Assembly: GCA_016196065.1 (NCBI GenBank)
Contig: JACPYL010000008.1
Coordinates: 62,001-126,000 of the forward strand
Source of the DNA: Acidobacteriota bacterium
GTDB lineage: Bacteria > Acidobacteriota > Terriglobia > Terriglobales > Acidobacteriaceae
DNA: 64,000 nucleotides
Direction: 5' to 3'
Positions within the stretch are counted from its first letter, which is position 1; every line of letters begins with the position of its first letter. Position numbers and translations under genes: made by a program. The notes beneath the pieces were generated by a model. It did no database searches and was not told the DNA's origin. It was given only the letters and a program-made list of their open reading frames with translations. Positions 61,875 through 64,000 of the stretch are shown piece by piece.

Positions 61875-63176
61875 ATGGACAAGCTAGTCATCCGCGGTGG
61901 TGAACCTCTGCTCGGCACCATCCGCACCAGCGGCGCGAAGAATGCCGCGCTCCCCTGCATGGCCGCCGCGCTGCTCACGGACGAACCCGTCATCCTCGAA
62001 AACATCCCGCAAGTCCGCGACATCGAAACCACGCGCAAGTTGCTCGCCGCTATGGGCGCCGAAGTTGAACTTGGTTTTGGACGCGCCCAGCACCGCACCA
62101 CCATCTGCGCGAAAACGCTCAACGCGCCGGAAGCCTCCTACGAACTCGTCAAGACCATGCGCGCCTCCACCCTCGTACTCGGCCCGCTGGTGGCCCGTTG
62201 CGGACGCGCCCGCGTGTCTCTGCCCGGCGGTTGTGCCATCGGCGCTCGCCCCATCGACCTGCACATTAAAGGACTCGAACGCCTGGGCGCGAAGATCACG
62301 CAGGAACACGGCTATGTCGAAGCCACCGCCGACCGACTGCGCGGCGCCGAAATCGTCTTCGACAAGATCACCGTCACCGGCACCGAAGACCTGCTCATGG
62401 CCGCAACTCTAGCCGAGGGTGAAACCGTCATGCAGAACTGCGCTCGCGAGCCTGAAGTTGCCGACCTCGCCGCGCTGCTCAACGCCATGGGTGCGAAGAT
62501 CGAAGGAGCAGGCACGTCAACCATCCGCGTGCGGGGCGTTGCCAAACTCCACGGAGCGCGCCATCGCATCATCCCCGACCGCATCGAAGCCGGGACGTTC
62601 ATTATCGCCGGCGCGCTGACGGGGGGAGACCTCAACGTCACCGCCTGCGATCCCAGCCACCTCACTGCTATCTTGCAGAAGCTCAACGAGACCGGCGTCA
62701 AGACCGCCGTGAAAGCTGATTCGGTCCGCGTGATGGGCGATCATCCATTCACCGCCGCCGACATGAACACGGAAGAGTATCCCGGCTTCCCCACCGACAT
62801 GCAGGCGCAATTCATGGCGTTGGCCACGCAGGCTGAGGGCACGTCGGTCATCGCAGAGAATATTTTCGAAAACCGATTCATGCACGCGCAGGAACTGGTC
62901 CGCATGGGCGCAAACATCAAGATCGAAGGCCGCCGCGCCATCGTCCGGGGAAAGACTCCCCTCAGCGGAGCAGCGGTGCTCGCCTCTGACCTCCGCGCCT
63001 CCGCATCGTTGGTGTTAGCGGCGTTAGTCGCGGACGGAGAGACCATCATTGACCGCGTGTACCACCTCGACCGTGGATACGAAAATATCGAAGAGAAGTT
63101 GAAGAGTGTAGGAGCCCAGATCCGCCGCGTTGGCGACATCCTGCCCAAAAAAGCCGCTGCGCCGGTACGACAATAG
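61875..63176 (+). CDS. murA: UDP-N-acetylglucosamine 1-carboxyvinyltransferase
   Basis: ATG 61875 follows AGGAAAACATTGAA. The 433-residue protein is full length for MurA. It has the N-terminal [20 protein letters not shown], the catalytic Cys in [15 protein letters not shown] (equivalent to E. coli Cys115; fosfomycin-sensitive type), and the C-terminal [15 protein letters not shown] block. It transfers enolpyruvate from PEP to UDP-GlcNAc, the first committed step of peptidoglycan synthesis in the cytoplasm. Downstream of a serine hydrolase and NamZ fusion, it completes a cell-wall gene group. Confidence 0.97.
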   Translation: MDKLVIRGGEPLLGTIRTSGAKNAALPCMAAALLTDEPVILENIPQVRDIETTRKLLAAMGAEVELGFGRAQHRTTICAKTLNAPEASYELVKTMRASTLVLGPLVARCGRARVSLPGGCAIGARPIDLHIKGLERLGAKITQEHGYVEATADRLRGAEIVFDKITVTGTEDLLMAATLAEGETVMQNCAREPEVADLAALLNAMGAKIEGAGTSTIRVRGVAKLHGARHRIIPDRIEAGTFIIAGALTGGDLNVTACDPSHLTAILQKLNETGVKTAVKADSVRVMGDHPFTAADMNTEEYPGFPTDMQAQFMALATQAEGTSVIAENIFENRFMHAQELVRMGANIKIEGRRAIVRGKTPLSGAAVLASDLRASASLVLAALVADGETIIDRVYHLDRGYENIEEKLKSVGAQIRRVGDILPKKAAAPVRQ

Positions 63177-63249
63177 TACGGAGTGAAAGCCGTCGTTCGC
63201 CGTTGGTCCTTCACAGAATTCGTACGTTCTTCGCGGACGGCGGCCTATC

Positions 63250-64000
63250 CTACTGCCCCTGGCCCATTCCCAGCATCGCCTGCTGGCACGAACTCGACGC
63301 ATTCAATACTTTGGCGAACGCCGGATCGGCGCGCAATTTCTCCAATAACGGATCGGACACCAGGTTCGAATGAGCGCAATAATTCTGCTCCACCGCGCTC
63401 TGCAGCATCCGTAGCGCAGCCTGCTTCTTCCCGCTGTAGGCAAACAGCGCGCCCTGGTAATACCAAATCTCCGGATCAGGCTCCGCCGGCGGATTACTCT
63501 CCGCATCCCGTGCCAGCCGGTCCAACTCCGAAGCCGGACGAATCTGCAAAACCGCCTCCAGCAAGTCGCGGTGGAATCGAGGTGCCGTCGGCATGTGCTT
63601 GACCGCTTCCCGCGCCTCCGCGACCTTCCCTTCCCGCAGCAGAATCGACGGCCTCACATACGCCGCCCATTCCGATCCCGCGTCGAGCCAGACGTAATCC
63701 GCCGCCCGTTTCGTGTTACCCAATTCCATGAACGCCCACGCGCACGATCGAAACTGATAGTTTCCCGGATCAAGCGCGAGCGCCGTATCGCATTCACCCG
63801 CGGCCTTCTCCAGCATTCCCGCATAGCGATAGACGTATCCCATCACGAAATGCGCCTGCGCATCCTCCGGCCGCGCCTTCACCAGCGCCAGCGCCGACTG
63901 GTACGCCTTTCCTAACTCACCGCGTTCCACGCGATTCGTAATTAACTGCCCGGCGGCGAGGATGCGATTCGGATCCAAAGCCAGCGCTCGTTCATACGCG
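63250..64000 (-). CDS. TPR-repeat protein (5' partial)
   Basis: The frame is open to the right edge; reading inward, the first residues AYERALALDPNRILAAGQLI are a TPR, so the true start lies outside the window, not at the TTG at 63978. About 250 residues are visible. Further repeats are clear (LVKARPEDAQAHFVMGYVYRYAGMLEKAAGEC in pieces; FRSCAWAFMELGNTKRAADY), and the C-terminus includes AYSGKKQAALRMLQSAVEQNYCAHSNLVSDPLLEKL in pieces, a block seen at the end of long acidobacterial TPR regulators of the winged-helix type. It could thus be the C-terminal half of a CadC-like regulator such as the one at 46-48 kb. Convergent with murA. Confidence 0.8.
   Translation of the reverse strand, partial: AYERALALDPNRILAAGQLITNRVERGELGKAYQSALALVKARPEDAQAHFVMGYVYRYAGMLEKAAGECDTALALDPGNYQFRSCAWAFMELGNTKRAADYVWLDAGSEWAAYVRPSILLREGKVAEAREAVKHMPTAPRFHRDLLEAVLQIRPASELDRLARDAESNPPAEPDPEIWYYQGALFAYSGKKQAALRMLQSAVEQNYCAHSNLVSDPLLEKLRADPAFAKVLNASSSCQQAMLGMGQGQ

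Noticed and set aside
1-64000. CRISPR array, tRNA, rRNA, insertion sequence or prophage
   Set aside because: I saw no regularly spaced direct repeats, no cloverleaf-like sequence with a CCA end, no transposase, integrase or phage structural protein.

Overview
The window looks like a chromosomal segment of an acidobacterium, probably a member of the Terriglobia/Koribacter-Solibacter-like groups. This is inferred from gene content, not from a marker gene: an Oar-like TonB-dependent receptor with an N-terminal carboxypeptidase-regulatory domain, many secreted TPR proteins, CRTAC1-like FG-GAP/ASPIC propellers, a winged-helix/TPR regulator, a Tes-like radical SAM enzyme, and intergenic GC-rich palindromes including the TGTCATCCTGAGCGAAGCGAAGG-type element. 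Gene density is high and no spacer exceeds about 300 bases. I saw no tRNA, rRNA, CRISPR array, insertion sequence, integrase or phage gene.

Layout. 1-18.9 kb: a secreted-protein region with four calcium-type beta-propeller proteins (two in tandem at the left edge, a Tat-exported one, and one fused to a parvulin-like domain), three large exported TPR proteins, a 1213-residue TonB-dependent receptor with a well-formed promoter and operator-like sites, and a CusF-SCO copper protein. 19-27 kb: a PilZ protein, a BON/glycine-zipper lipoprotein, a cytochrome c, an orphan PAS histidine kinase, a prepilin peptidase overlapped by a PAS protein whose kinase part has lost its histidine, and small secreted proteins. 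27-36 kb: a secreted propeller, a GMC sugar-dehydrogenase pair, a polytopic membrane protein, a complete bacterioferritin, then an Lgt-like membrane protein, a two-helix membrane protein and a Tes/MJ0619-family radical SAM enzyme, a candidate membrane-lipid locus.

35.7-41.6 kb: a tetR-adaptor-RND pump operon on the minus strand with a perfect palindromic operator, then a CPBP membrane protein divergent from a type II NADH dehydrogenase. 43-46 kb: the NfeD/slipin pair and a SPOR protein, separated by palindromic repeats. 46-54.8 kb: a CadC-like winged-helix/TPR regulator, a sulfite-oxidase-like molybdopterin gene broken by one extra base, an ArsR-type regulator, a DUF4184 membrane protein, and a hybrid kinase divergent from an HD-GYP response regulator; the kinase's own receiver has Asn in place of the phospho-Asp. 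55-57.8 kb: two more glycine-zipper proteins, a SIMPL protein and a small Cys-rich protein. 58-63.2 kb: a cell-wall group (serine hydrolase/NamZ fusion, a second serine hydrolase, MurA). The window ends inside another TPR gene.

The most unusual material is the propeller/TPR/TonB/SCO region with its PPIase-propeller fusion, the Lgt-like/Tes locus, the two signalling proteins lacking phospho-acceptor residues, and the palindromes that covary between copies.
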